DNA of 64,000 nucleotides from Rhizomys pruinosus (GCA_009823505.1 VZQC01000265.1:4600-68599); one strand, 5' to 3'; shown: positions 21,060 to 31,330, counted from the first letter of the stretch. Notes: generated by a model from the sequence alone, not told the origin. Numbers and translations: made by a program.

Positions 21060-21559
21060 AAACTGGGCGTGGTGGTTCACACCTTTAATCCTAGCACTTG
21101 GGAGGCAGAAGCAGGCAGATCTTTATGAGTTCAAAGCCAGCCTGGTCTACAGAACGAGTTCCAGGACAGCTGGGGTTACAGGGAGACCCTGTCTTGAAAA
21201 GACAAAAACAGGGGGCTGGAGAGATGGCCTAGCGGCTAAGAGTGCTGACCGCTCTTACAGAGGACCTGGGTTCGATCCCCAGCACCCACATGGCGGCTGA
21301 GAGCCATCTGGGGCTCCAATTCCAGGAGAACTCCAGCTCCAGGGGAGTCTGGGACCCTCTTCTGACCTCCGCCGCATTGCACGACACGGGTGCACAGACC
21401 TGCATGCAGACAATACATTGATACACATACAGAAATAAAAAAAATTAAAAAAAAGTGAATAAGATTTAAAAGTTGGTTCTCCGAATGAGAAATCATACAT
21501 ACAAAAAAAAAAAAAAAAAAAAAGAAAAGACAAAAACAAAACAAAACAAAACAAAACAG
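21060..21559 (+). mobile_element. B1 SINE with tail split by B2
   Basis: B1 runs from ctgggcgtggtggttcacac to agaccctgtcttgaaaagac. Its A/C tail (caaaacaaaacaaaac) resumes at 21524 after a B2 insertion. The outer tagaaggt duplication encloses this B1 together with the preceding B2. Confidence 0.85.
21211..21523 (+). mobile_element. B2 SINE with a 3' transduced segment
   Basis: A young B2 (gggctggagagatggcctag to cacatacagaaataaaa) ends in a first A-rich tail at 21430-21454. This is followed by 48 nt of non-B2 sequence (21455-21502) and a second poly(A) of 21 nt. The whole unit is flanked by the perfect 15-bp duplication gaaaagacaaaaaca (21196-21210 and 21524-21538). The pattern indicates read-through transcription at the source copy before retrotransposition. 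Confidence 0.9.
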
Positions 21560-21990
21560 TAGAAGGTAAGGACTAACACTCAAGGTTATCCTCTGATCTC
21601 CACATGTGTGTTGTGGTACACATGTGCCTGCACTCATACAGTCACACTCACACATACATGTACACATGTCACAGACATGCATAAAGATAAGACCAAAGAA
21701 ACTGTCAGAATGAAATCATTATTTTGCATATTAAATAAAATGTTAATAAAGAGAAATAATATTTAAAAAGAGATGGATATAATGTTAAAAATACACATAA
21801 AATATTCTTAGTGAGCCTGACTGTAGCTGTTATATTGTGAATAGAATAAATAAAATGGAGGAAATAATTTAGTATTTGAAAGCTGGTCTTTAATTCTGCA
21901 AAGAAGTTTCTCTTGTATTGACAGATGAGTAAAGTTCTGACACAGATCTCTGTGGTTTTGTTTTCTCTCTGTTTATGTAAATGCAACTAT

Positions 21991-22062
21991 CAGGGCTGAG
22001 GGTGTAGCTCAGTGGTATAACACTTGCTTAGCATGTGTAAGTTCCTGAGTTATCTTCCTACT
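21991..22062 (+). mobile_element. ID SINE
   Basis: gggctgagggtgtagctcag, tggtataacacttgcttagc: a tRNA-Ala-like ID head with a recognisable A box and diverged B box. No A-rich tail beyond a short stretch. Confidence 0.7.
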
Positions 22063-22980
22063 AATGGAAGGAAAATAAAAGAAAATACCAATAGACAGCC
22101 ATGTTGAAACAACACTTATTAGTTGTCACCCTAGATTGGCTACAGATGGAATTTGTCAAAAATCATTGCAAGTCAATGGCTATACAGAATTCCCAGATTG
22201 TGTGTATTGTATAATGGTAAAGTGTATAATTAACCTATGCATCTATACATATGCACACATTTCTCCATCAGAAACCCAGTCATTAAACACTTAGCACATC
22301 ACTGTCCTTTCTATCCATGTAACACCCATAGCTGGGTAGGAGTTCTGTTCGAGGATCTGCTTTAATATACCTTTGACCTTGGCTTGGTTTTCCCATTGGG
22401 TAGGGTCAGCTAGTCTAAGGATGTGTCATTGGTAGAACAAGTTCAACAGAAAGCCCAGGAGCACCATGGAAGCTGGACTTGGCTAAAATGGCATTGGGTG
22501 ATGGGACAACCTGCCCCAAGCTTTCCAGGGCAGAGCCGGCTTGCTGACAAAGTTGCAATACAAATCCAGTTTGGACTTGTTCCCACCAGGCACAGAAGCT
22601 CTTAAGCAAGGGAGCAACAGTGTGAGCACTGATTTAAGAAAATGGATTTGGTAATTGCAGGAAGGACACATTGGACAGGAACACCCAGCTCGGGGCTGCT
22701 GCAATCTGTGCTTTAGAAAACAGAGCTCAGAAAGTCCGTGGCTCTGCCCTGGGCTTGCTGTCTGGCATTTGTAAGGGAGTCTTGCAAAATGCGAGGGCCA
22801 GGGATTCCTGCTCGGTTGTGCACGGCTCCTCTCTACAGAACCCTCGTGCCTACAAAACAGAAAAACAAAAGAGCAGCGCTGGAAAGCTTTGCCAATGGCT
22901 GCCCTAGCGTCTCGGCATTTTTGTTTTTTTTTGTTTCTAGATGCTTCTTTGAAATGAAGACATAGTTTTGGGTCATCTCT
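22063..22980. other. Unassigned 0.9-kb stretch
   Basis: No repeats recognised. Several overlapping open frames of 60-78 codons near 22420-22900 have no known motif. Confidence 0.5.
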
Positions 22981-22987
22981 TGTGTGT

Positions 22988-23028
<41 letters not shown>

Positions 23029-23303
23029 GGTGTATTCATGTGGGGTGAGAGTGTGTGAAGGTGTTGGTTCTTAGAGGTTGTTGGTCTTTATTTTGACCCA
23101 GGGTCTCTCACTGGTCTGGAACTCGCCAAGTGGTGAGCTCCAGGGATCTGCCTACCTTTACCTTAGAGCTGGGATTACAAGCATGCACCACTAATGTCTG
23201 GCTTCTTTTTATTTATTTATATTTTTTTTGACACAAAACATGGATTCCTGGGATCATTCCTCAGCATATAAGGCAAGCACTGACTGAGCCATCTCCTCGG
23301 CTC
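22981..23303 (-). mobile_element. (GT)n plus B4/RSINE1-type SINE
   Basis: A (GT)n run of about 45 bp at 22981-23027 forms the tail side of a reverse-complement B4-type SINE: cagggtctctcactggtctg, attacaagcatgcaccacta, cattcctcagcatataaggc, tgagccatctcctcggctc. Confidence 0.8.
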
Positions 23304-23864
23304 ATTTTTGGTCACCTTTTCTTGATAACAAGCAGATACAGGTGGAGGACCTCACTCTGAAACTGAACCCTTGAAGGCCTGTGTAGTAATTGGAGAAGCT
23401 CATGCCTGTGGGGCTGCGTTGGGGGGAGCCTCCATACTGAACAGCTCCCCAGGCCTCAGAGGACAAATGCCAGGATGTTCCCTACTGTGAAGTAAAGACC
23501 CACCAGCTGCCCCGCAGCATTGCTGGCCTCTCACCGCTCTGGGAAGCAGTGCTAAAGGAGCATCTTCTCAGACTCGCAGCCTCCTCTCCCTCAGGAGTTC
23601 TCCCCAAGGCTGCTGCTTCCTCCCAGGCCACATCTGGTTTTAGGTAGGAAGATTTATGGAACTCTGATGTGTGCTTTGGTGTGCAGCTCCCCGACAGGTC
23701 TGCTGGGTGCCTTTCTTCTGATGTGGGGTGGGACGACTCTGTCTCTGTGGTCCCTGCTCATTGCTCCAGACCCTGAGAAAAATGAGTATCATCTTCATAC
23801 CAGCCCTCCTGTGGTCTGTAGCAATGGAGCCCTCTGCCCTGCACACTTCCATCTCCTAGCCCAC
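23304..23864. other. Unassigned stretch
   Basis: GC-moderate, no repeat recognised. The open frames at 23640-23867 on both strands overlap and have no motif. Confidence 0.45.
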
Positions 23865-23873
23865 TAGGCTTCT

Positions 23874-24028
23874 TTTTTTTTTTTTTTTTTGTCTTTCAGA
23901 CGGGTTCCCTGTAGCCCAGCCGTCTGGCAACTTGCTTGTAGACCACCTGGCCTTGAGCGCACAAAGATCGCCGCTGCCTCCTCTCCCAAGTGCTAGATTG
24001 AAAGTGCGTGACGCCACCAGCCCGGCTT
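23874..24028 (-). mobile_element. B1 SINE with many indels
   Basis: Reverse-complement B1 with a long T run, flanked by a perfect 9-bp duplication taggcttct (23865-23873 and 24029-24037). The intact duplication argues for a recent insertion. The body nevertheless carries many single-base indels (gctagattgaaagtgcgtga for gctaggattaaaggcgtgcg). That mismatch suggests a locally poor base-call quality. Confidence 0.85.
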
Positions 24029-24178
24029 TAGGCTTCTAAATTTACTGACAGATCCCTCTGCTGAGATAGCAGCCTGTTACTGTTTGCCTACACTTTCCAG
24101 AATGGCCTGTTGTTGGACTTTCTTCTTCATTCTAGTTGGACTTTAGCTATACAGTGGGAAAGACAAGCACTTTAAAAT

Positions 24179-24353
24179 CAGACATGGTGGCACATGCCTT
24201 TAATCCTAGCACTTGGGAGGAGAGGCGAGGCAGGCGGAGATTTCTGTGAGTTCAAGTCCAGCCTGGTCTACAGAGTGAGTCTCCAGGCGCCGATCTGGAA
24301 TTTTCTAAAAGGAACACTTGTCTCAAAAATATCCCCCCCAAAAAAAATAAACA
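24179..24353 (+). mobile_element. B1 SINE with indels
   Basis: B1 start agacatggtggcacatgcct and middle ttcaagtccagcctggtcta are clear. The 3' part (gagtctccaggcgccgatct) has extra and missing bases. It ends in a C run and an A-rich tail. Confidence 0.75.
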
Positions 24354-24410
24354 GCAGATGGGGGTTCAGTTCTATGCTTTGCCACAAGGTAGCTGTGCGG
24401 TTTCTCTGAG

Positions 24411-24680
24411 CTGGGCAAGGCAGCACTGTCCGCCCAATTCCAAGCACTTTGGAAGGCAAAGGCGCAGACGGCAGGATGATCCAAGGTTCACCTTGGCTTG
24501 CATATCCTCATTCCCATGCACTGGGAAGGCAGAGGCGGAGGGTCAGGAGTTCAAGGGTTCCTTGGCTTGAATATCATCAATTCACCGCACTTGAGGCAGA
24601 GGCACGAGGATCAGGAGTCAAGTCTACCCTTGCTTTGCGCTCAAATGCCAGCCTTGAGACCCTGTCTTAAAAACAAATAA
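24411..24680 (+). mobile_element. B1-like SINE with three internal tandem units
   Basis: After a B1-like start (gctgggcaaggcagcactgt), a unit of 60-78 bp containing gca-ctt-ggaaggcaaaggc, a caggatgatc-type core and ccttggcttg-atatc occurs three times (24435-24512, 24513-24582, 24583 on). It ends with agccttgagaccctgtctta and an (AAAT)n tail. Either a tandem expansion or an artefact of the noisy patch. Confidence 0.6.
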
Positions 24681-24727
24681 ATAAATAATCAACCTCTTTG
24701 AAGCATAGCTTTTTTTCCCCTTTTAAA

Positions 24728-25110
24728 TCTGTTGTTGTGTCTTGAGTGTTAAATGTTCCTTAGAGACCCATATACTAAAGGCTTTATCTCCACATATGGT
24801 CACATGGGAAGGTGATAGAACCTTTGGGAGGTAAGGTTCAGTGGAAGTTAGGTCACTGGGGATGAGGCCCTGAAGGGAACATTCAGACACTGGCCTTTCC
24901 TCTCTCTGCTCCCTGACTGCCATAAATTGAGCAGATTTCCTCTTCCATGCATTTCCACAGCCATGATACGCTGTGTTGGCTCAGGTTCAAAGCAACTGCT
25001 CCAGGTGACCATGAACTTTAGAATTATACATATACAATGTCCATCCCCCCCCCATTTAAATTCATTCTTTCAGTATTTCTTATGGTGGTTGAAATCTAAC
25101 ACATCAGGTC
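24728..25110 (+). mobile_element. MaLR-like LTR
   Basis: Follows the same family as 17498-17853: tgtcttgagtgttaaatgtt, agaacctttgggaggtaagg, ttaggtcactggggatgagg, ctctctgctccctgactgcc, ending tcagtatttcttatggtggt. No internal region. Confidence 0.55.
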
Positions 25111-25234
25111 AGAGTACCTAATAGCATGTGGTCCTGAGGATGGAAGGGAGAACACAGTGGAGCGGCTCCTTCGTGTGCAGTGGTTTGCTGTCAGCTATTA
25201 GGTTATCTCTACAAGATGTCTAAATCATTCCTAA

Positions 25235-25352
25235 GATGCTCTTCAAATGCACATTCTGATTGCATGACTGGTACTGGGCAGAGATGCTGCATGTTTAAAG
25301 AGTTCCTAGGTGAGCCTGATGCTGGGCCCTGACCACACTTTGCTCAGGGAGT
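25235..25352 (+). mobile_element. MER5A-like DNA transposon fossil
   Basis: Aligns with the hAT-Charlie element MER5A: caaatgcacattctgattgc, gcagagatgctgcatgttta, cctaggtgagcctgatgctg, gaccacactttgctcaggg. The left terminal inverted repeat is not recognisable. Confidence 0.6.
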
Positions 25353-26400
25353 TATAACATTGACATTGGCTCCTTTCCATGCGCCTGCAGCCTCCGAAGT
25401 CTGCTTATCCCAGAAGGCGGCTGCGTCTTCTGGCCTTGGTCCTCCTGCCTCTCCATCCTTCTTAGTCAGGAGACAAGGTCCATTCCCCCGGGAACAAATG
25501 CCAAAGGAGGAAGGAATGAAATGCGGCTTTTCATAGCAGGGAATTTAAAACGAGAACAAGAAACAGGATAGATGCTATAATAGGTGTGTGGACACAGGTC
25601 TGTTGTGGAGGCAGGTAAGTGCAGCCAGCTTGGTTCAGAATATCTTCAGAACTTAAGTGGCTTTTTGAAATTTAGGATGCATGAACTCCAGACACTTGGC
25701 ATGTGGAAAACAAATTGGAGATTTGTCCTGGAGCTGATAGAACATTTGGAAAGATTACAAGTGGAAGGCTGGCACCACCGTGGATGCTTTGTGTGTCTGT
25801 ATTCTAACCGGCTTCCACTTCTGGAAATGGCACCCTTTCTGTATCTATTTTATTTGTGCCACTAGATGCTTGCGTAAGATCTGTACATGTGAATCCCTCC
25901 TTTATCCAGATGTCCCCATTGACTCCCTGCTACTTTGAGTCTCAGTGCAATGTCACATCCCCCTGGCAGCCCTAGGTCAACCCACTGGTAGTGTGTACCG
26001 GGATTTTCTACCCACACTGCCCTACGCCCAGCATTTCAAGGTATCTTAGCAACAGGAACCATGTGGCCCCTTGCCTCTGGTATCCTCTCTTCTTCTAGAC
26101 TCCTCCTCTTGCTAGCTTGTTCCGTGTGGAGGGGTGAAGACCCACTGGGTTGTCCAGAAGTGTTTGTGACTGGTAGTGTGTCACACTACCTATGGGAGAC
26201 TTGATGGCTGGCCTGGCTTCTGTGATTGACATTCTGTCTGTACCACAGAGTCTTCATGAATGAGGAACTGCATAGCTCTCATCTCATTCTACTCCACCAG
26301 GCTGCATTTAGACAATGAAGGAACTTCTGACCAAGATCTTAGTTCATTGTGCCCTTCACAGGAAGCTGGCAGTGGTCCAAAAAGAGCTGGCTGGAAGAGT
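25353..26400. other. Unassigned 1-kb stretch
   Basis: No repeat recognised. The 93-codon open frame at 25584-25865 has no recognisable domain or exon boundary support. Confidence 0.5.
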
Positions 26401-26404
26401 ATAT

Positions 26405-26450
26405 CTTGCAAGCTGGGTGTAGCGGTGCATGCCTGTAATCCCAGCACTTG

Positions 26451-26508
<58 letters not shown>

Positions 26509-26600
26509 GTGTGCATGCTGGAGCAGGGGGATTGATGTGAAGTTGAGGCCAGCTTAAGCTACACAGTGATGTATAGTTAGACCTTGTCTTGAAAAAATGA
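26405..26600 (+). mobile_element. B1-like SINE with an internal (GT)n expansion
   Basis: The B1 start (agctgggtgtagcggtgcat, gcctgtaatcccagcacttg) is interrupted at 26453-26509 by about 25 GT units. The B1 then continues with gaagttgaggccagcttaag and agaccttgtcttgaaaaaa. The microsatellite sits where the gggaggc segment should be. Confidence 0.75.
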
Positions 26601-26640
26601 TCATCATCATCTTCATCTTCATCTTCATCTTCATCATTGT
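26600..26640. repeat. (ATC)n/(TTCATC)n microsatellite
   Basis: Trinucleotide and hexanucleotide runs of atcatcatc and ttcatcttcatc directly behind the B1 tail. Confidence 0.85.
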
Positions 26641-27025
26641 CTTCCACAACAAAGAGTGTAAAGAGTGTATCCACTAGCCTGGGCTGGTCCTATACCAAGT
26701 TGACCTGGTTTGTTGTCAGCAGATCTTCATGACGTGACTAGTCATCAGTGTCCAACCACCTGTTCTTCTCATGCAGCTTCTTGTGGGTCTTGTAAGCAAA
26801 GTTGCTGTCCTGTTGGATCACAGATAGTACCAAGCTGAGGCTTCTTGGTAGAGATGCTTTTGCAGAAGCATCTTTCCTCTGTCCGTCCTGTGATGTTGTG
26901 TCTTCCTCTGTGCTTCCATAGTCATATTCACTTACCATCTATTTTTGATTCCAATCTTTTCTACATGTGTATGATCTCAGACTATGATGGACTGTCCTGG
27001 AAATGAGGAGTTGAGTTCATCAATA
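26641..27025. other. Unassigned stretch with a minus-strand open frame
   Basis: A 66-codon minus-strand frame at 26738-26938 begins MVSEYDYGSTEEDTTSQDG, a composition more protein-like than its neighbours. I do not recognise it. It could be a gene-derived fragment or chance; no poly(A), splice signal or longer homology supports it. Confidence 0.3.
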
Positions 27026-27028
27026 TGA

Positions 27029-27475
27029 ACAGCTGTCCCTGGGTGCCTGTGGGGATCGGTTCCAGCCTTCTACCCCAAATGCAGACACCCAGGACTCACA
27101 GATGTTGAAGTTTCTTCTATAAAGCACAGTAGAACTTTTTTTTTTTTTTTTGGTCTTTTTGAGACAGGGTCTCCCTGTAGCCCCAGCTGTCCTGGAACTC
27201 ACTCTGTAGACCAGGCTGGCCTTGAGCTCACAAAGATCCACCTGCCTCTGCCTCCCAAGTGCTAGGATTAAAGGCATGGGCCACCATTCTTGGCTAGTAG
27301 AACTTCGATCTACATATACCCGCTACACATTTGAGATCATCACTAAGTGCCTTATGCTACTTGTACATTGTAGTTGCTCTGCAAACAGTTGCTGGACTGT
27401 ATTGTTCGGGAGTCGATGACAAGGAAAGAATTCTGTTCATGTTCTGAACAGATGTATTTTTCCCCAAGTCTGGGT
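27029..27475 (-). mobile_element. MER2/Tigger-like DNA transposon fossil, split by B1
   Basis: Follows the MER2 consensus: gctgtccctgggtgcctgtg, ggggatcggttccag near the start, then after the B1 tacattgtagttgctctgca, actgtattgttcgggagtcg, atgacaaggaaagaattctg. These are typical of a Tc1/mariner-class Tigger non-autonomous element. Strand is tentative. Confidence 0.6.
27138..27295 (-). mobile_element. Young B1 SINE
   Basis: Reverse-complement near-consensus B1 (tttttgagacagggtctccc, tgtagccccagctgtcctgg, ccaccattcttggct). It is flanked by the perfect 10-bp duplication agtagaactt (27128-27137 and 27296-27305) inside the Tigger-like fossil. Confidence 0.95.
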
Positions 27476-28182
27476 CTAGAACCTGTCTATGGAGGAGCAG
27501 CTTCTCAGAAAGTGGGGGAATTCAGCATGGTTTTGGACCATGGCAGTCTTATGAAGCCAGACTCTGACTCTGTGTTGGTTTCCATGCCCCACTATTGTCT
27601 CATTTTAGCTACTGGTGACTTTCGAATCCCTCCATGTAGTGATGGGCAGGTTCAAAATTTGTTGTCTCACATAGATCTGAGGAATAAATATTACCAGGCC
27701 ATTTCAAAGCCAAAAGCCACATAGCTTAGTATCTATAAACACAGGTTTCTCTTACATGCTTAAGACTAGGAGAGAAATCAGAAGGCTGAGCACTTGTTTT
27801 TAACACTTCTTTAAGCATGTTATTCTATGTTTTCTTCATTTTAGGAGCAATTCTGCTGTGTTGGAGGGTTGTCCTATCCTCTTCTGAGAGTCGTTCTTCT
27901 CTTGTCCATCAATGGCGGCCTTTAATACAGCAACTTAAAAATATGGCCAATGACTCCTGGAAAAAGAAAGATCATAGATGCACACAACTCTTTACTTCAC
28001 CACTTCCTCACTTCCTCGACTCCCAGACAGCTAGAACCCGAGATCCTTACCAAGACTCAGTTTACACTTGGTAAACTGTTGACTCCCTGACTCCAGTAGG
28101 AATGTAACTCACAAGGGAGGGGATGCAGCAGCTGGAACAGGGTGGGATTACCCTGTGTTATGACCCCTGCCAAGCAAAGCCA
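27476..28182. other. Unassigned stretch
   Basis: No repeats recognised apart from possible diverged Tigger sequence at its left edge. No supported open frame. Confidence 0.45.
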
Positions 28183-28312
28183 CAGGGAGAAGTCTCTGTA
28201 TCCAATGACAGGGACAGGGAGAAGTCTCTGTATCCAATGACAGGGACAGGGAGAAGTCTCTGTATCCAATGACAGGGACAGGGAGAAGTCTCTGTATCCA
28301 ATGACAGGGACA
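28183..28312. repeat. 31-bp minisatellite, four units
   Basis: The unit contains cagggagaagtctctgtatc and caatgacaggga and repeats four times with almost no differences. The last unit ends in a variant (cactgaaatt). Near-identity of units suggests recent tandem duplication. Confidence 0.95.
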
Positions 28313-28600
28313 CTGAAATTGTCCTGCACTCTGTCAGCTGGAAAAGTTTCATTGCACATTATGACTTTCATGTTGTATTAGTGACTCAGGGGTCCCTAAC
28401 TCCAGGCAGCTGGCTGGCTGACTGAGGGTGCACTTCTCTGCTGTCTCCTCCTTCTCTAGCCCTGAAATTTCACTGTGATGGAGCTCGGGCAGCAGGTGTA
28501 ATTGTTGGCTCTATTTGTTTACAGGTGGCATCTCTACAGCAGAATTGTGATCATATGTCTCCCTCAGTGCCTCTGAGACCCTTGTTTCATTTTAATTAAT

Positions 28601-28760
28601 CAATTAGTTAATTAATTAATTTTTTGGAGATAGGGTCTAGGTAATGCAGGCTGACTGCCAATTGACTATATAGCTCAGTATGGATTTTGAATTGAAAACA
28701 TTCCTCCTGTCTCAGATTCCTAAGTACTGGAATTACAGGTATGTACCACCACACCTGACT
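28601..28760 (-). mobile_element. (TTAA)n plus old B1 SINE
   Basis: A TTAA-rich run (28601-28622) precedes a diverged reverse-complement B1 (tttttggagatagggtctag, agtactggaattacaggtat, accaccacacctgactc). Confidence 0.65.
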
Positions 28761-28772
28761 CAACTTTTCTTT

Positions 28773-29004
28773 TTATTATTTATTTTTTGCTTTATTTTTA
28801 CTTTACATGTATTCCTATAGTGCATGCATGTATGCAAGTGCACCCGTGTCATGCAATGCTCATGGAGGACAGAAGAGGGCATCGAATCCTCTGGAACTGG
28901 AGATACAGAAGGTTGTTAACTGCCACATGTGTGCTGGTATTTGACCCCAGCTCTTCTGTAAGAACAGCTAGTGCTCTTAACCACTGAGCAATCTCTTCAG
29001 CCCC
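28773..29004 (-). mobile_element. B2 SINE
   Basis: Reverse-complement B2 (tatgcaagtgcacccgtgtc, gaggacagaagagggcatcg, gctcttaaccactgagcaat, ctcttcagcccc). Similar flanks tcaacttttctttt and tcaaattttccttt suggest a diverged target duplication. Confidence 0.85.
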
Positions 29005-29156
29005 TCAAATTTTCCTTTTAAATAAAACTCTGATCTTCTTTCCTGTCCCACACAGAAAGAAGAAAGGTTCAGTGGCCCCATGGATATATATGGCTGTTCC
29101 TCAAACATTTGGTCCCTAAGACTTAACTAGTATGTCTTCTGTACATGGAAAATGAT

Positions 29157-29278
29157 TTTTTTTTTTTTTGAGACTGGAACTCACTGTGTAGACTAGGCTG
29201 GTCTCAAATTCACAGAGATTCACCTGCCTCTGCCTCCCAAGTGCTGGGACTAAAGGTATGTGCTACCACACCTAGCTA
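29157..29278 (-). mobile_element. B1 SINE, partly deleted
   Basis: Reverse-complement B1 missing the section between gagac and gaactcac: tttgagactggaactcactg, gactaggctggtctcaaatt, ctgcctcccaagtgctggga. Confidence 0.8.
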
Positions 29279-29304
29279 AACACAGTAAGAATGGAAGGAT
29301 TTTT

Positions 29305-29454
29305 GGGGGGCTTCTTTTTTGAGATAGGGTCTCCCTGTAGCCCCAGCTGGCCTGGAACTCACTCTGTAGACCAGGTTGGCCTTGAACTCACAGAGATCCA
29401 CCTGCCTTTGCCTCCTGAGTGCTGAGATTAAAGGCATGCACTACCACACCAGGC
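29305..29454 (-). mobile_element. B1 SINE with target-site duplication
   Basis: Full reverse-complement B1 (tgagatagggtctccctgta, gccccagctggcctggaact) flanked by the perfect 13-bp duplication tggaaggattttt (29292-29304 and 29455-29467). Confidence 0.92.
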
Positions 29455-29467
29455 TGGAAGGATTTTT

Positions 29468-30645
29468 TTTTTAAACCTCGCTGAATTTGCAGGCTAATTC
29501 TTGCTGAGCATCCTATTTAGTAAATGTAAAAGCATCTCAGTTTTATAAGGAACAGAGAAATAGAAGCAACTTTCCAGCCCTACCTACAGACACAGGTACT
29601 CCTGGACCCAGTGGCCACCCCAGAAGTCCTGCTTCCCACAGGCTGCACCTTACTGATTTTCATTCTAAAGGCTGGAATTTCATAGTCAGGATATTTTAGA
29701 GTTGGGGGATTGAATGATGAGATTCCTCTTGGTATGAGACAATGTTGACTAGCTACCTACTGGGGAGTGCCATATGTTCTATACTCAGACCACAGACTGA
29801 ATCGTGTTTCTTGGTGTGTGTAGCTCAGGGTGCTGCAGGGGAGATAGTCATGTAAACTGCCAACTGTCATGAGACTTGGAGACTGCGGTATGGGTCTGTC
29901 TGCAACAGGGATGTGTCTAGACCTTGCTAGCATGTGGGTTCAGTGGAGGTCATAGGCACAGTCAGAACCAGACTTCACTGGCACCTACCCCTCTGTCCTA
30001 TAGCAGGGTGTCAGTCAGTTATTTCCCAGAGGCCTTGGCACTGATCTTGTGTGTGTGCTTCAGCTCTGGGCCTCCATGTCGTGTGATGGGTTTGCTCGCC
30101 TTTCTGTGGGGTATATTTTATCACTTGGGCATGATGGTATGTGCCACAGTCTGGAGGAAACACCTCCCCGGGCTTCCAGCTGAGGCTCCTCTCTTCATAG
30201 AACTTGTATACCAATCCTCAGAACCTGGTTCAGGATCCAGTATCTCCAACAAACACAATGAGTACCTGCCTGCTGACATCGCTGCCACTGAGTGACTTCC
30301 AAACCTCTTTCTTTTGTTTCCTTTCTGCCTCTAGTGATCTCCTTTGACAGGTGCCTCTCTCCTGGCCACAGGCCAGTTTGTCAGACATGCTTAGGCTGAG
30401 CACCTCTGTGTGTCTTCTTCCTCCTCTGGTGCTATTTTATTTCAAGTCTTCATGACATCACTTGGAGAGTTGCCATGGTTTCCCAATTGTCTCTGCTTTC
30501 ATCTACTCAGAAACTTTAAAAAGTGATCATCTTTGAATAGGGTCCAGTCTGAGTCTGCCTTGCATAGAATTCCTTTCGTCCACTAGAGCAAGGTGCTAAG
30601 ATCTCATTAAAATGACATTGCCTCTTACTGGCTTCTCAATTATTA
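29468..30645. other. Unassigned 1.2-kb stretch
   Basis: No repeat recognised. A 123-codon plus-strand frame (29924-30295) is the longest non-repeat frame nearby. It lacks a recognisable domain, and I see no support for it as an exon. Confidence 0.45.
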
Positions 30646-30647
30646 TT

Positions 30648-30832
30648 AATGTTGTTTTTTAAGATAGGCTCTCTCATGTATCAGAATGAACTTGAATTTC
30701 TAATTCTCTTGCCTCTAGCTCCTGAGTACTAGGATGGTGTGTGCCACAGTTCTATCCTGTACTGGGGGTCGTATCCAACCCTTATGAATGCCAGACGAAC
30801 ACTCTACCAACTGAGCTACATCTGCAGCGCAG
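30648..30832 (-). mobile_element. B4 SINE (ID-B1)
   Basis: Reverse complement: B1-like part (taagataggctctctcatgt, agctcctgagtactaggatg, gtgtgccacag) followed by an ID-like end (ctctaccaactgagctacat, ctgcag). Confidence 0.65.
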
Positions 30833-31330
30833 TTTCATTATTTTATAATTACTGTAGTTAGTGGTAAGGTAAAGACTGTCTTGAGAGATCCTAGTGGTCT
30901 GGGTTAGGGAAGGAAATCTGTGATAGGGAAATTGCTCGTCTCTAATGGATGGATAGGATTTAGACAGCCAGAGGCAAACTGGTTCTCAAAGGGGAAAAGT
31001 GCAGAAGAGTTGGGAATGAGACTGATGTATCCCGAGACAGGAGGTCAGGGGCTTTGCTATTGAAGAGGGTACGTGTCAGGAAATGGGAGGGATGGAGGGG
31101 CGGAAGCTTCTAGGCAGAGTAAAGCTTTATTGTAGAGGGCTGTGAAAAAGCCGGAAAGGAGGTCTAGATTTAACTCTGCAGGAAGCTGGAAGCCATGGAA
31201 AGTTTTTCAAGTGGCATGATGATAATGAACGAGATTCAGAGAGGAAAAACCTACTTTGCTTGGATTGGGGGGATGTTGTACTTTGAGGTGTGGGGAATGG
31301 CCTGGGCTAAATGCAGTTCCACTGAAAAGA

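Larger units (their letters stand above)
20641..21690 (+). mobile_element. RSINE1/B4A-type SINE, split by a 0.7-kb SINE composite
   Basis: The 5' half at 20641-20842 (gttggggagatggttcagtg, cactggaagcttgtgggccc) resumes at 21560 with agaaggtaaggactaacact and gttatcctctgatctccaca, then a CA-rich tail. The interruption is bounded by direct repeats tagaaggt at 20835-20842 and 21560-21567. Confidence 0.8.

Noticed and set aside
21991..22062. Functional tRNA gene
   Set aside because: The A box is recognisable but the B box and acceptor stem are degenerate; it is an ID SINE head.
28183..28312. CRISPR-like 31-bp direct repeats
   Set aside because: Four head-to-tail copies without spacers.
29924..30295. 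123-codon plus-strand frame
   Set aside because: No recognisable family, and no splice-site arrangement supports it.
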